Below, in pieces: positions 1 through 5,267 of a stretch of DNA of 10,848 nucleotides. Where the stretch lies: positions 1-10,848 of the forward strand of contig DIKC01000044.1 in assembly GCA_002421565.1 (NCBI GenBank), given 5' to 3'. The stretch comes from Desulfobulbaceae bacterium UBA5628. GTDB lineage: Bacteria; Desulfobacterota; Desulfobulbia; Desulfobulbales; Desulfurivibrionaceae. The notes beneath the pieces were generated by a model that saw nothing but the letters and a program-made list of their open reading frames with translations, was not told the origin of the DNA and made no database searches. Within the stretch, counting starts at the first letter, position 1. Each line of letters opens with the position of its first letter. The position numbers and the translations under genes were made by a program.

Positions 1-125
1 AGCCGGTGAAGGTGGTCAAGGTGCAGCCGTCGGCGGCTGATAGTTGGCGGCCGGGGGATGAGGCGGCAAGCAAGCCCGCGCCGGGTGGCGGCGGGAAGAA
101 GGCCGTGCCGAAAGATGGATACTGA
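1..125 (+). CDS. C-terminal tail of an unidentified protein (5' end outside window)
   Basis: The frame starting at base 3 is open from the window edge to a TGA at 123-125. It gives 40 residues that end in a Pro/Gly/Lys-rich, flexible-looking tail (PAPGGGKKAVPKDGY). No domain is visible, so I cannot name it. The codons favour G or C in the third position, like the neighbouring genes, and a terminator hairpin starts about 36 bases after the stop. Both facts support this as the true end of a transcribed gene. The fragment is short and could still be chance. Confidence 0.45.
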   Translation, partial: PVKVVKVQPSAADSWRPGDEAASKPAPGGGGKKAVPKDGY

Positions 126-160
126 TGAGCAGACACAGCCCGGTAGAGGAAGGAGATTAC

Positions 161-190
161 GGCCCGGTGCTTTTTGTGGCCGGGCCTTTT
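161..190 (+). terminator. Rho-independent terminator
   Basis: GGCCCGG (161-167) pairs perfectly with CCGGGCC (180-186) around a 12-base loop and is followed by TTTT (187-190). It reads in the direction of the gene ending at 125. The T run is short, so termination may be partial. Confidence 0.5.
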
Positions 191-201
191 AAGATCGCGG
201 C

Positions 202-378
202 GTGGAAAACCAAAGTCAATTCGGCGTGATTGAAAAGATGGATTTGCTCATCACCTTATTTGCGATACCGGACAAGGATCAAATTGAACTATCAAACGAG
301 TCGGTGGGCGGCTTTTGTAAAATCTTGGGGGACATGCAGGAAGAAGTGTCCCGTGTACATGAAATTATAGGAATGTAA
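202..378 (+). CDS. Small hypothetical protein (58 aa)
   Basis: An open frame runs from GTG 202 to TAA 376-378. An alternative start is ATG 238, which gives 46 aa. The protein begins MENQSQFGVIEKMDLLITLF and ends EEVSRVHEIIGM. It has a hydrophobic stretch near residues 13-22 and an amphipathic, probably helical, C-terminal half. No family is recognised. The residue mix is protein-like and less Arg/Ala-dominated than the shadow frames around it. Neither start has a good Shine-Dalgarno sequence. GTG 202 lies only 11 bases after the terminator T run, so ATG 238 is a serious alternative. The sigma-like gene follows 31 bases later on the same strand and could share its transcript. Confidence 0.45.
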   Translation: MENQSQFGVIEKMDLLITLFAIPDKDQIELSNESVGGFCKILGDMQEEVSRVHEIIGM

Positions 379-409
379 TCAAAAATTGCGGTCACTACTG
401 GAGGGAAAG

Positions 410-1102
410 ATGACCAATCAACAGAAATGGCACTTTGTAAGGCGATGGGTCGATGAAAATCTTAGCCTCGTGCGGATCGTCGCGAGTCCATACCGGTTGT
501 TCGTGGCCGCCGATCAAGACGATTTTAGGCAGGAGGCTTATATCGCGGGCTTTCAGGCATTGGAAGCCTTGCTAAGGCGAGGGGAGCGGATGGAGCGTCT
601 AGGCGCTTATTTCCGGCGGCGGTATCGCACCAGTTGCATTACCGTCGCCTCGATTGGCCAGACCAGCAATTTTGCCGACGGTTTCACTGAGAAGATTCTG
701 GCGGACGAAAAAGAGGAGCAGCCGGATGACTCGCAGGAGGCGATTGAAGCCGCTTTGCGGCGGGCGGAGGCAAGGCGGAAGCAACGGCGGACCATGCAGG
801 TCTGCCGTTGGATACTCTCCCAGCCGTCCCCTGTGTCGATTGCCGACATTGCCCGCCGGTTCGAGATCGGCGAGCGGGCCACCCGCAACCTGTTGGAGCG
901 GGCGACCCGGCTTCTGGCTGGTACGGGCGTGGCTGATCCGGATCCGGAACCAGAAAGAGCAATTTTTTCGCCCTCGCCTCACCCCGCCAGGGTGAGGGCG
1001 AAAAAATTAAGAGATGGCCGCCGCCAGGCGGCTACCGATGCCGTCCGGCGGGTATCGCTGGTACGGCGTAAATCCGCCGGGGCGAGGGAGCGGAAGGCGT
1101 GA
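410..1102 (+). CDS. Sigma-70-like / HTH DNA-binding protein (230 aa)
   Basis: The chosen start is ATG 410, preceded by GGAGGG at 400-405. The frame also allows TTG 386, which has no ribosome binding site. Residues 36-51 (DQDDFRQEAYIAGFQA) have the look of sigma-70 region 2. Residues 61-80 (MERLGAYFRR and on) resemble the basic end of that region. Residues 141-170 (PVSIADIARRFEIGERATRN and on) are a good helix-turn-helix like region 4. A charged linker with DEKEEQPDD lies between them. I infer an element-borne sigma factor or sigma-derived regulator that acts on promoters of the element; a phage-type activator is the alternative. The last 48 residues (from about 183) are very basic and are encoded by the hairpin-rich DNA at 956-1102, so they may be a late addition to the gene. 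The assignment rests on motif resemblance, without alignment. Confidence 0.8.
   Translation: MTNQQKWHFVRRWVDENLSLVRIVASPYRLFVAADQDDFRQEAYIAGFQALEALLRRGERMERLGAYFRRRYRTSCITVASIGQTSNFADGFTEKILADEKEEQPDDSQEAIEAALRRAEARRKQRRTMQVCRWILSQPSPVSIADIARRFEIGERATRNLLERATRLLAGTGVADPDPEPERAIFSPSPHPARVRAKKLRDGRRQAATDAVRRVSLVRRKSAGARERKA
961..1008. repeat. Long imperfect inverted repeat at the end of the sigma-like gene
   Basis: AATTTTTTCGCC (961-972) and CTCACC (978-983) pair with GGTGAG (991-996) and GGCGAAAAAATT (997-1008). This makes an 18-bp stem with a 5-base bulge and a short loop. The T run lies before the stem and the A run after it, the reverse of an intrinsic terminator. More hairpins follow at once: GCCGCC/GGCGGC (1017-1032), GGCGT/ACGCC (1096-1106, spanning the stop codon) and GCGGC/GCCGC near 1122-1135. 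The cluster covers the coding end of one gene and the leader of the next. Confidence 0.7.
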
Positions 1103-1158
1103 CGCCGGAAAAGCCGGTGGCGCGGCTTTCGCCGCCCCGAGCGCCCCAGGAGATGAAT

Positions 1159-1647
1159 ATGGATGTATCGACCTGGCTGGACGTGCCGGCGTTTCTCGCC
1201 GACATCAAGCCTTTCATCAACCGGCTGGAAAAAAACCGCTGGATGGCCTTCTCCATGCCGGACGGCTATGTTTACGTCCAGCCCAAGGTTTTGGAGCAGG
1301 TGGCCAGGTGGCATTCGGCCAGGGCCGGGATCATGGAGATCATGGACATCCCGGCCGGTGATCCGGACATGCGGTTTGTGCTGCTTGCGGTAGTTAACCG
1401 GCTTCGGCGGGAGTCTGATGTTATCGCCACCGAGCTTATCGGCGAGGACTATTTCGGCGGGTTTTTCAGGATTGTTTGCAAGGACGGCTCCAAGATCAGG
1501 GGCTATTACACGCCTTTTCTCGCCGAGGCGTTCGGGCCGATTGCCGAGCTTGAGGCGGCCAAGAGAGGCCGGCTCAGGCTTTTTCGAGGGGTGGAAGTCT
1601 CATGGACCAAAAAGACGCGAACAGCGCGGCGAGCGGTAGCCTGTTAA
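1159..1647 (+). CDS. Hypothetical protein (162 aa)
   Basis: I do not recognise this family. The start is set by AGGAG (1148-1152), six bases before ATG 1159. ATG 1153 sits too close to that site, and GTG 1099 lies upstream in a hairpin. The protein begins MDVSTWLDVPAFLADIKPFI and looks like a compact soluble alpha/beta protein with no signal peptide or membrane segment. It contains an aromatic-rich stretch, YFGGFFRIVC, followed by KIRGYYTPFLAEAFGP near residues 110-138, and a basic C-terminal end. It follows the sigma-like gene by 56 bases on the same strand, so the two probably form an operon. Its stop (1645-1647) overlaps the end of the convergent higA gene by four bases. A regulatory or mobile-element maintenance role can only be guessed from the neighbours. 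Confidence 0.8.
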   Translation: MDVSTWLDVPAFLADIKPFINRLEKNRWMAFSMPDGYVYVQPKVLEQVARWHSARAGIMEIMDIPAGDPDMRFVLLAVVNRLRRESDVIATELIGEDYFGGFFRIVCKDGSKIRGYYTPFLAEAFGPIAELEAAKRGRLRLFRGVEVSWTKKTRTARRAVAC

Positions 1648-1940
1648 GGGACTACGGCGGAGTTTTCTTGCAACGGCTGAACATCCGGGAACGGGCCGCT
1701 GTCCGCCCGCGACAGTTCATAGTTGGCCTGCAATGCCATCCAGAAGCGGGCCGTGCTGACTCCTGCTTTTTCCAAGCGGAGCGCAAGGTTCGGGCTGATT
1801 CCCGCATGGCCATGCAGTACCCGCGAGAGCGTGGTACGCGCCACGCCAAGCCTGTGGGCCGCCTCGGTTACTTCCAGGCCCAAAGGGATCAGGACATCCT
1901 CGCGGAGCAGTTCGCCGGGGTGCGGGTGATTCTTCAGCAT
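1644..1940 (-). CDS. higA: HigA-family antitoxin
   Basis: The 98-aa protein starts MLKNHPHPGELLREDVLIPL, the standard opening of HigA addiction-module antitoxins. A Cro/C1-type helix-turn-helix follows at about residues 24-50 (TEAAHRLGVARTTLSRVLHG). The downstream NLALRLEKAG and the ARFWMALQANYEL segment are also typical of the family. HigA neutralises HigB and represses the higBA promoter. The gene lies 12 bases after higB on the same strand, toxin first, the usual order for this family. The CGAGG ahead of the ATG serves as ribosome binding site. The coding end overlaps the convergent hypothetical gene by four bases, so transcription of either could interfere with the other. Length and motifs look intact. 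Confidence 0.92.
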   Translation of the reverse strand: MLKNHPHPGELLREDVLIPLGLEVTEAAHRLGVARTTLSRVLHGHAGISPNLALRLEKAGVSTARFWMALQANYELSRADSGPFPDVQPLQENSAVVP

Positions 1941-1952
1941 GTTTTCGCCTCG

Positions 1953-2231
1953 TCAATGATAATCATGGTAATCGACCAACTCCACATCAGCGCCGATAAA
2001 CCGGAAGGTAACGCGCCAGTTACCGTTAACCCAGATCGACCAGTAATCTTGCCGCTTGCCTTTAAGGGCATGGAGTCTGAAGCCGGGGTGATTCAACTCC
2101 TCCGGCGACGAAGCTGCATCGAGCGCAGCCAGAATGCGTTGCAGTTTGACAACATGCGCCGCCTGGACGCCGCGCTTGGTTCCGGTTCGATAAAGCATCT
2201 CCAAACCATTATGTCGAAAACTGACGATCAT
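1953..2231 (-). CDS. higB: HigB-family mRNA interferase toxin
   Basis: The 92-aa protein has the RelE-fold HigB signature: an opening MIVSFRHNGLEMLYRTGTKR, then HPGFRLHALKG (49-58), WSIWVNGNWRVTF (64-76) and a C-terminal VDYHDYH. HigB toxins are ribosome-dependent endonucleases that cut mRNA during translation. Basic and aromatic residues at the positions used for catalysis in characterised HigB (His54, Lys57, Arg73, Tyr91, from memory of the Proteus enzyme) are all present, so the toxin is probably active. It is first in the higBA operon. An AAGG lies 12 bases before the ATG, a rather long spacing for a ribosome binding site. The gene is divergent from the tyrosine recombinase, with a shared intergenic region of 92 bases. 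Confidence 0.92.
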   Translation of the reverse strand: MIVSFRHNGLEMLYRTGTKRGVQAAHVVKLQRILAALDAASSPEELNHPGFRLHALKGKRQDYWSIWVNGNWRVTFRFIGADVELVDYHDYH

Positions 2232-2237
2232 GGCAAT

Positions 2238-2266
2238 AATGTACCTTGTGGCGATACGCGAGACAA
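2238..2266 (-). promoter_or_regulatory. Possible higBA promoter
   Basis: On the minus strand TTGTCT (2266-2261) and TACATT (2243-2238) are 17 bases apart, with four of six matches to each consensus hexamer. The -10 box ends six bases before the higB ATG, which would make the transcript nearly leaderless. This is a weak call from consensus alone. Confidence 0.3.
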
Positions 2267-2323
2267 GAAAAAAATACGAAAATCAGCTCCGGCCCCGGAT
2301 AAATACCGGTAGGAGGTCTATAC

Positions 2324-3235
2324 ATGCGCGGATCAGTAAAATGGCAGGTACAGGAAATCTACAAGGCCATTGACCGGATCGGGACTTCGCGGCATGCAGC
2401 GAAAGAGGCGGCCAGGGCTGGCGGTGCCAAGACTTCGGCCCAGGTGGCGGAAAAGACCGGGATTCACTCGTTCCGCACGAAGGAAGCCTACCTCAAGGTC
2501 TGGCGGCAGTGTCTGGAGCATGCCAAGACTGAGTTCAAGGTCCGGGACATTGAAAAGCTAACAGCGGAGCATGTCTCTTCGTTTCTTCGTTCTCGCATTG
2601 CCGAGGATGTGAGCCGGCAGACCTATGGTCAGGCGGCCGCTGCCTTAGGCAAGCTGGAGAATGCCTTGAACTCCTACGCCGCCGGCAAAGGCACCGGCCA
2701 GGTCTACAGCTTTCGCCCAGCGATGGTGGCCATGCGCGGGGAGGCGGTCGGCCTGGAAAAGATGATTGCCAACCGGGCCTTCGCCGATCCGGAGCGGGTG
2801 ATTGCCGCGATCCGCAACCCGGATTACCAACTGGCGGCCCGGATCCAGATGGAAGGTGGTTGCCGGGTTAGCGAGGCCACCTTGATCCGGCCAACGCAAC
2901 TGAAGGGTGATGGCAAGATCGAAATCCAGGGCAAGGGCGGCAAGATGCGAACTATGGAAGTGTCCCGCGACACTTACAGCCGGTTGGTTGAGCGGATGCA
3001 GCAGGACGGCGAGTTTCGGGTCAGTCGAGACGCCTACAGGAGCGCACTTGGTCGGGCCAGCGAAGCGGTCGGGGACAAGGGGAGCACTCATAGCCAGCGG
3101 CATCGTTGGGTTCAGGATACTTTTCAACGGAAGCTGGACGAGGGCAAGCCGTTTGAGCAGGCTTTGGCCGAGGTAAGCCGCGAAATCGGGCATGAGCGGG
3201 CGGAGATTACCCTGCACTACCTGGGGCGGCGGTGA
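2324..3235 (+). CDS. Tyrosine recombinase (phage-integrase-like, 303 aa)
   Basis: The start is ATG 2324, with AGGAGG seven bases upstream (2311-2316). The N-terminal part has an SAM-like core-binding domain at about residues 45-125 (RTKEAYLKVWRQCLEH, then YGQAAAALGKLENAL). The catalytic domain carries all expected residues: Arg181 in GGCRVSEAT, a beta-hairpin Lys in GKGGKMR (204-207), His256 and Arg259 in THSQRHRW, His290 in EIGH and the nucleophile Tyr299 in ITLHYL. It should cut and rejoin DNA through a 3'-phosphotyrosine. It is not next to the tRNA attachment site; the integrase at 5316-6308 is. A separate job such as resolution, inversion or a nested mobile unit is therefore likely. A perfect 17-8-17 inverted repeat lies about 500 bases downstream and is a candidate target. 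Confidence 0.9.
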   Translation: MRGSVKWQVQEIYKAIDRIGTSRHAAKEAARAGGAKTSAQVAEKTGIHSFRTKEAYLKVWRQCLEHAKTEFKVRDIEKLTAEHVSSFLRSRIAEDVSRQTYGQAAAALGKLENALNSYAAGKGTGQVYSFRPAMVAMRGEAVGLEKMIANRAFADPERVIAAIRNPDYQLAARIQMEGGCRVSEATLIRPTQLKGDGKIEIQGKGGKMRTMEVSRDTYSRLVERMQQDGEFRVSRDAYRSALGRASEAVGDKGSTHSQRHRWVQDTFQRKLDEGKPFEQALAEVSREIGHERAEITLHYLGRR

Positions 3236-3686
3236 TGGCCACGGCTATGAGATGGTGCCGTGGATGGCGCGTATTCGGTGCCCCGCGCTGGGCGAAAATG
3301 GTGAGTTACAGAGCATTTTTTATCGAGGTCGCTGTCCTCGTTCGACCGTGGGTGCTGCCCGTCTGCGGCAGTGCATGGCATTGGCAGCCTCCATGCGGCG
3401 CGTGGATTCCTTCAGGCTCCTTGTTGCCTGTGACCGTTCATTCAGGTGGTCAGTACCTGTTCCGTTGCGCCTGGCCCATCGCCGAGAGGTTCGCAACCGC
3501 GATTAAACGTCGGTGGTGGGTGCGATTGGCCATAAACAAGCGGCGACAATCGCGGGGCCGGCGAGGCCCATCAAGGACAAAACGCCAACGGAATCTTGCA
3601 AGTGTTGTCCAGGGTATCCGAACGCGGGATACAGGCGGCCCACAGTTTTGGGTGGATCAGGGGCGTTCACCTACGATGGCCTTATT

Positions 3687-3708
3687 TTTTCTCCGGCGAC
3701 CGGGAAAA
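3687..3708. repeat. Short hairpin between T-rich and A-rich runs
   Basis: TTTTC (3687-3691) and CCGG (3693-3696) pair with CCGG (3700-3703) and GAAAA (3704-3708), with one bulged base and a 3-base loop. The T run precedes and the A run follows, so it does not look like a terminator on either strand. Confidence 0.5.
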
Positions 3709-3748
3709 GCAAGAAAAAAAGTGGGGGTCAGGCCGGGCTGGGTGGAAT

Positions 3749-3790
3749 GCTTCCCCGTTTATTGCGCTTGGGAGCAATAAACGGGGAAGC
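3749..3790. repeat. Perfect 17-bp inverted repeat with 8-bp spacer (lox-like)
   Basis: GCTTCCCCGTTTATTGC (3749-3765) is matched exactly by its reverse complement at 3774-3790. The asymmetric 8-bp spacer is GCTTGGGA (3766-3773). A perfect 17-bp repeat at this distance is extremely unlikely by chance. No T run follows, which argues against a simple terminator. The layout of two inverted arms around an asymmetric spacer of 6-8 bp is that of tyrosine-recombinase core sites such as loxP (13-8-13), and a tyrosine recombinase is encoded just upstream. Confidence 0.85.
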
Positions 3791-3818
3791 GCGCTGTGCC
3801 TGCGATTGCGGGCGGTGG

Positions 3819-3854
3819 TTGCCATTCACGAAGAATGCTCTTCGTGAATGGCAA
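3819..3854. repeat. Perfect 16-bp inverted repeat with 4-bp loop
   Basis: TTGCCATTCACGAAGA (3819-3834) and TCTTCGTGAATGGCAA (3839-3854) are exact reverse complements around ATGC. In RNA this is a very stable hairpin ending nine bases before the AGGAGG ribosome binding site (3864-3869) of the next gene. The A run behind it argues against a terminator. It may govern translation or mRNA stability of that gene, or act as a protein-binding palindrome. Confidence 0.85.
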
Positions 3855-3877
3855 AAATTATGCAGGAGGTGGTGGCT

Positions 3878-4366
3878 ATGCAGTCTCTCGATGCGCTTTC
3901 AGGGGTTGTTGCCGCAGAGCGACAGCGGTTGCTTCGGTGGTTCGGTCGGCTACCCGAACCACAGCAGATCGTGGTCGTTCAGCGCCAGACCGATCTGATG
4001 CGTCGCCGGCAGCGGGGCGAGGCTGATCAGCATATCTTCGCGCTGGCGATGCTGGTCCGGGCATGCGTACAATTCCGCCAGCATGATATGGCCCTGTGTC
4101 GCAGGCGGACGATGGACAAGGAAGCCCTGGCCGATCTCGACAGGTTCCGGCGGGCCGCTCTGGTGCGACGGCGGCCGGGTCGGCCTCCCGGTAAGGTGGC
4201 GCAGTTCGTCGCCGCCAATTATGATCTGTTGAACCAGTTACGGCAAGAGGGGCTTTCCTGGCAGGCGATCAGCCTTTATGTGGCTACTCGACATCGTAAG
4301 CGAATGTCCCATAACGCCCTGTTCATGAATTTCAGGCGGCGGCAGGCTTTAATGACCGAGGAATAA
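3878..4366 (+). CDS. Hypothetical basic, probably DNA-binding protein (162 aa)
   Basis: The start is ATG 3878, with AGGAGG (3864-3869) eight bases upstream. ATG 3848, ten codons earlier, lies inside the hairpin arm and has no ribosome binding site. The protein is rich in Arg and Gln. Around residues 95-107 it has a run of basic residues ending in the AT-hook-like RRPGRPPGK. The C-terminal part, from LLNQLRQEGLSWQAISLYVA onward, looks like a helix-turn-helix followed by a basic helix. It faintly recalls small auxiliary DNA-binding proteins of conjugative plasmids (TraK/MobC type), but I cannot assign it. It follows the structured region and precedes the 17-bp tandem repeats, so binding to one of these is a reasonable inference. 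Confidence 0.8.
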   Translation: MQSLDALSGVVAAERQRLLRWFGRLPEPQQIVVVQRQTDLMRRRQRGEADQHIFALAMLVRACVQFRQHDMALCRRRTMDKEALADLDRFRRAALVRRRPGRPPGKVAQFVAANYDLLNQLRQEGLSWQAISLYVATRHRKRMSHNALFMNFRRRQALMTEE

Positions 4367-4370
4367 GAGG

Positions 4371-4421
4371 TTCTTGGTTTGTTGGAGTTCTTGGTTTATT
4401 GGGTTTCTTCGTTTCTTCCAT
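4371..4421. repeat. Three tandem 17-bp direct repeats
   Basis: The unit TTCTTGGTTTGTTGGAG (4371-4387) is followed by TTCTTGGTTTATTGGGT (4388-4404) and a degenerate TTCTTCGTTTCTTCCAT (4405-4421). The first ten bases are identical in copies one and two and differ by one base in copy three. The array starts four bases after the stop of the 162-aa gene. Spacing of this kind is seen in iterons and centromere-like or operator arrays. Confidence 0.65.
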
Positions 4422-4474
4422 CTCCAAGGAAAATAGCCTGTTTCAAAACCGGCCATTGGTCCCGGGCAGCCGGG

Positions 4475-4524
4475 AGGCGCGACCGAAAGACCGTAGGCGC
4501 GACCGAAACAACACGGGGCGCGAC
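4475..4524. repeat. Short direct repeats, period 20-21
   Basis: AGGCGCGACCGAAA occurs at 4475-4488 and 4495-4508, and a shorter GGCGCGAC occurs at 4517-4524. A small perfect hairpin, TCCCGG/CCGGGA (4460-4475), adjoins the first copy. The repeats lie between the 17-bp array and the end of mqsA, in DNA without a gene. Confidence 0.6.
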
Positions 4525-4554
4525 TTTTGCCGCCCTGGTCGGCCCCGGTGGTTC

Positions 4555-4956
4555 TCAGGCCGCCTTTACTTCCGGCAGCAAGTCAGGGTGGCGATCCAGC
4601 ATCTTGAGCAACTTGACCAAAGCCAGCGGCGGCTTGGTTTTGCCGTTCTCGTAGCGCGAGAAGGCGTTGACGCCGCCGCCGAAAATTTCGGCGGCCTGAC
4701 GTTGATCCAGCTTGAGCTTCTTGCGAACCTTGGCGATGTAACCGGGATCGATGAAGGAAGCGTTCACTTGCTGTTGGAACTGTCCGACCAGTTCGCTGTA
4801 GCGGTCGCCGTGTTCCTGATTCAGGACAACTTCCCCGCAAGCGGGACAGAAGTCGCCCGTCACCGCCGGAATGGTGACGGTTTCGCCCTTGTAGGTGTAA
4901 AGTGTGTTCCGGGTGTCGTGGATCAGGTCGGCCCCTCCGCAGCATGAACATTTCAT
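4555..4956 (-). CDS. mqsA: MqsA antitoxin
   Basis: This 133-aa protein matches E. coli MqsA closely in layout. Numbering from the chosen ATG 4956, the N-terminal zinc-binding cysteines are Cys3, Cys6, Cys37 and Cys40 (MKCSCC and FCPACGEVV). The helix-turn-helix half contains AEIFGGGVNAFSRYENGK, with Asn97 and Arg101 at the positions used for DNA contact in E. coli MqsA. It binds and inactivates MqsR and represses its own operon. ATG 4956 fits AAGGAG (spacing 8) better than ATG 4962, which overlaps the mqsR stop as ATGA. Both starts imply translational coupling to mqsR. The gene appears intact, so the antitoxin should be made even if the toxin is not. Confidence 0.95.
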   Translation of the reverse strand: MKCSCCGGADLIHDTRNTLYTYKGETVTIPAVTGDFCPACGEVVLNQEHGDRYSELVGQFQQQVNASFIDPGYIAKVRKKLKLDQRQAAEIFGGGVNAFSRYENGKTKPPLALVKLLKMLDRHPDLLPEVKAA

Positions 4957-4958
4957 GA

Positions 4959-5228
4959 TCATAGCTCCTTGAATGAAACGATCAGCACGTCATTAATGAC
5001 GGTCAGCTTTAAATAAACTTCGTTGCCGTCGGCGATTCTGGCGTGATATACGTCCTGCCAAATACGGTGATCGGCATGGGTAGTCATGCTTTTGTAGAAG
5101 TTGGCGGCCGTAAGCGACTTGATTACCTCGCACATTCCGGCCAAATTGTTGATGCCCATGGCGCGGGCACCGACAAAGGCGCTTGCCGTGGCGCCAACCT
5201 TGCCCTCCTCGATCAAGGCTTTAACCAC
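4959..5228 (-). CDS. mqsR: MqsR mRNA interferase toxin, first codons frameshifted
   Basis: The 89 residues read from GTG 5228 carry the MqsR signature FYKSMTTHADHRIWQDVY, then EVYLKLTVINDVLIVSFKEL. The residues matching the E. coli active site (Lys56, Gln68, Tyr81) are all present. MqsR is a RelE-like, GCU-cutting RNase in E. coli. The frame opens upstream without an ATG. In a neighbouring frame, ATG 5262 gives MEKRTP, the exact E. coli MqsR start, but continues only to PL and a stop at 5238-5236. Removing one C from the seven at 5249-5243 would join the two into a 100-aa protein that aligns with E. coli MqsR (98 aa) without a gap through its N-terminus. The gene is therefore broken, phase-variable or mis-sequenced. 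GTG 5228 has no ribosome binding site and would lack eleven residues. Confidence 0.85.
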   Translation of the reverse strand: MVKALIEEGKVGATASAFVGARAMGINNLAGMCEVIKSLTAANFYKSMTTHADHRIWQDVYHARIADGNEVYLKLTVINDVLIVSFKEL

Positions 5229-5242
5229 CGTCAGCTTATAAC

Positions 5243-5249
5243 GGGGGGG
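5243..5249 (-). other. Seven-C homopolymer causing the mqsR frameshift
   Basis: The + strand has seven G here, so mqsR has seven C in codons 5 to 7. Six C would give MEKRTPRYKLTVVKALI in one frame. Homopolymers of this length are hotspots for slipped-strand mutation and for sequencing error. Confidence 0.8.
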
Positions 5250-5267
5250 TTCTTTTTTCCATGTAAA

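Larger units (their letters stand above)
3236..3877 (+). other. Gene-free, hairpin-rich stretch; candidate structured RNA or cis-acting DNA
   Basis: About 640 bases lie between the recombinase stop and the next convincing start. Several overlapping + frames stay open, but their translations are Trp/Arg/Gly-rich, have no recognisable motif and no good start, and overlap each other. Short stems include CCACGGC/GCCGTGG (3239-3263), directly behind the recombinase gene, and GCGATTG/CAATCGC and GTATCC/GGATAC further on. Those alone are close to what chance would give in 640 bases. The two perfect long repeats listed separately are not. Possible roles are a long noncoding RNA, a recombination site or an origin of transfer or replication. 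No known RNA family is recognised. Confidence 0.45.

Noticed and set aside
125..229. 34-codon ORF starting ATGA on the stop of the first gene
   Set aside because: The overlap looks like translational coupling, but the ORF runs straight through the terminator hairpin and overlaps the more protein-like small ORF at 202-378.
961..1008. Inverted repeat as an intrinsic terminator
   Set aside because: T residues precede the stem and A residues follow it on the + strand, and the same holds on the minus strand, so no U tract follows the hairpin.
1602..2312. Long + strand ORF across the higBA region
   Set aside because: It is antisense to two clearly recognised genes (higA, higB) and has no motif of its own.
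2645..3217. 190-codon minus-strand ORF
   Set aside because: It is a shadow of the tyrosine recombinase, whose catalytic residues fix the other strand.
3236..3660. Individual 5-7 bp hairpins as evidence of a conserved RNA
   Set aside because: A stretch of this length gives a few such stems by chance; only the 16- and 17-bp repeats clearly exceed expectation.
3192..3998. Long overlapping + strand ORFs between the recombinase and the 162-aa gene
   Set aside because: Translations are Trp/Arg/Gly-rich and without motifs, the frames overlap each other, and no ribosome binding site fits. GC-rich DNA with few stops explains them.
4371..4524. CRISPR array
   Set aside because: Repeats are too short, the period is 17-21 bases with almost no spacer, and there are no cas genes.
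4399..4947. + strand ORF of 182 codons
   Set aside because: It is antisense to mqsA, and its first part consists of the direct repeats.
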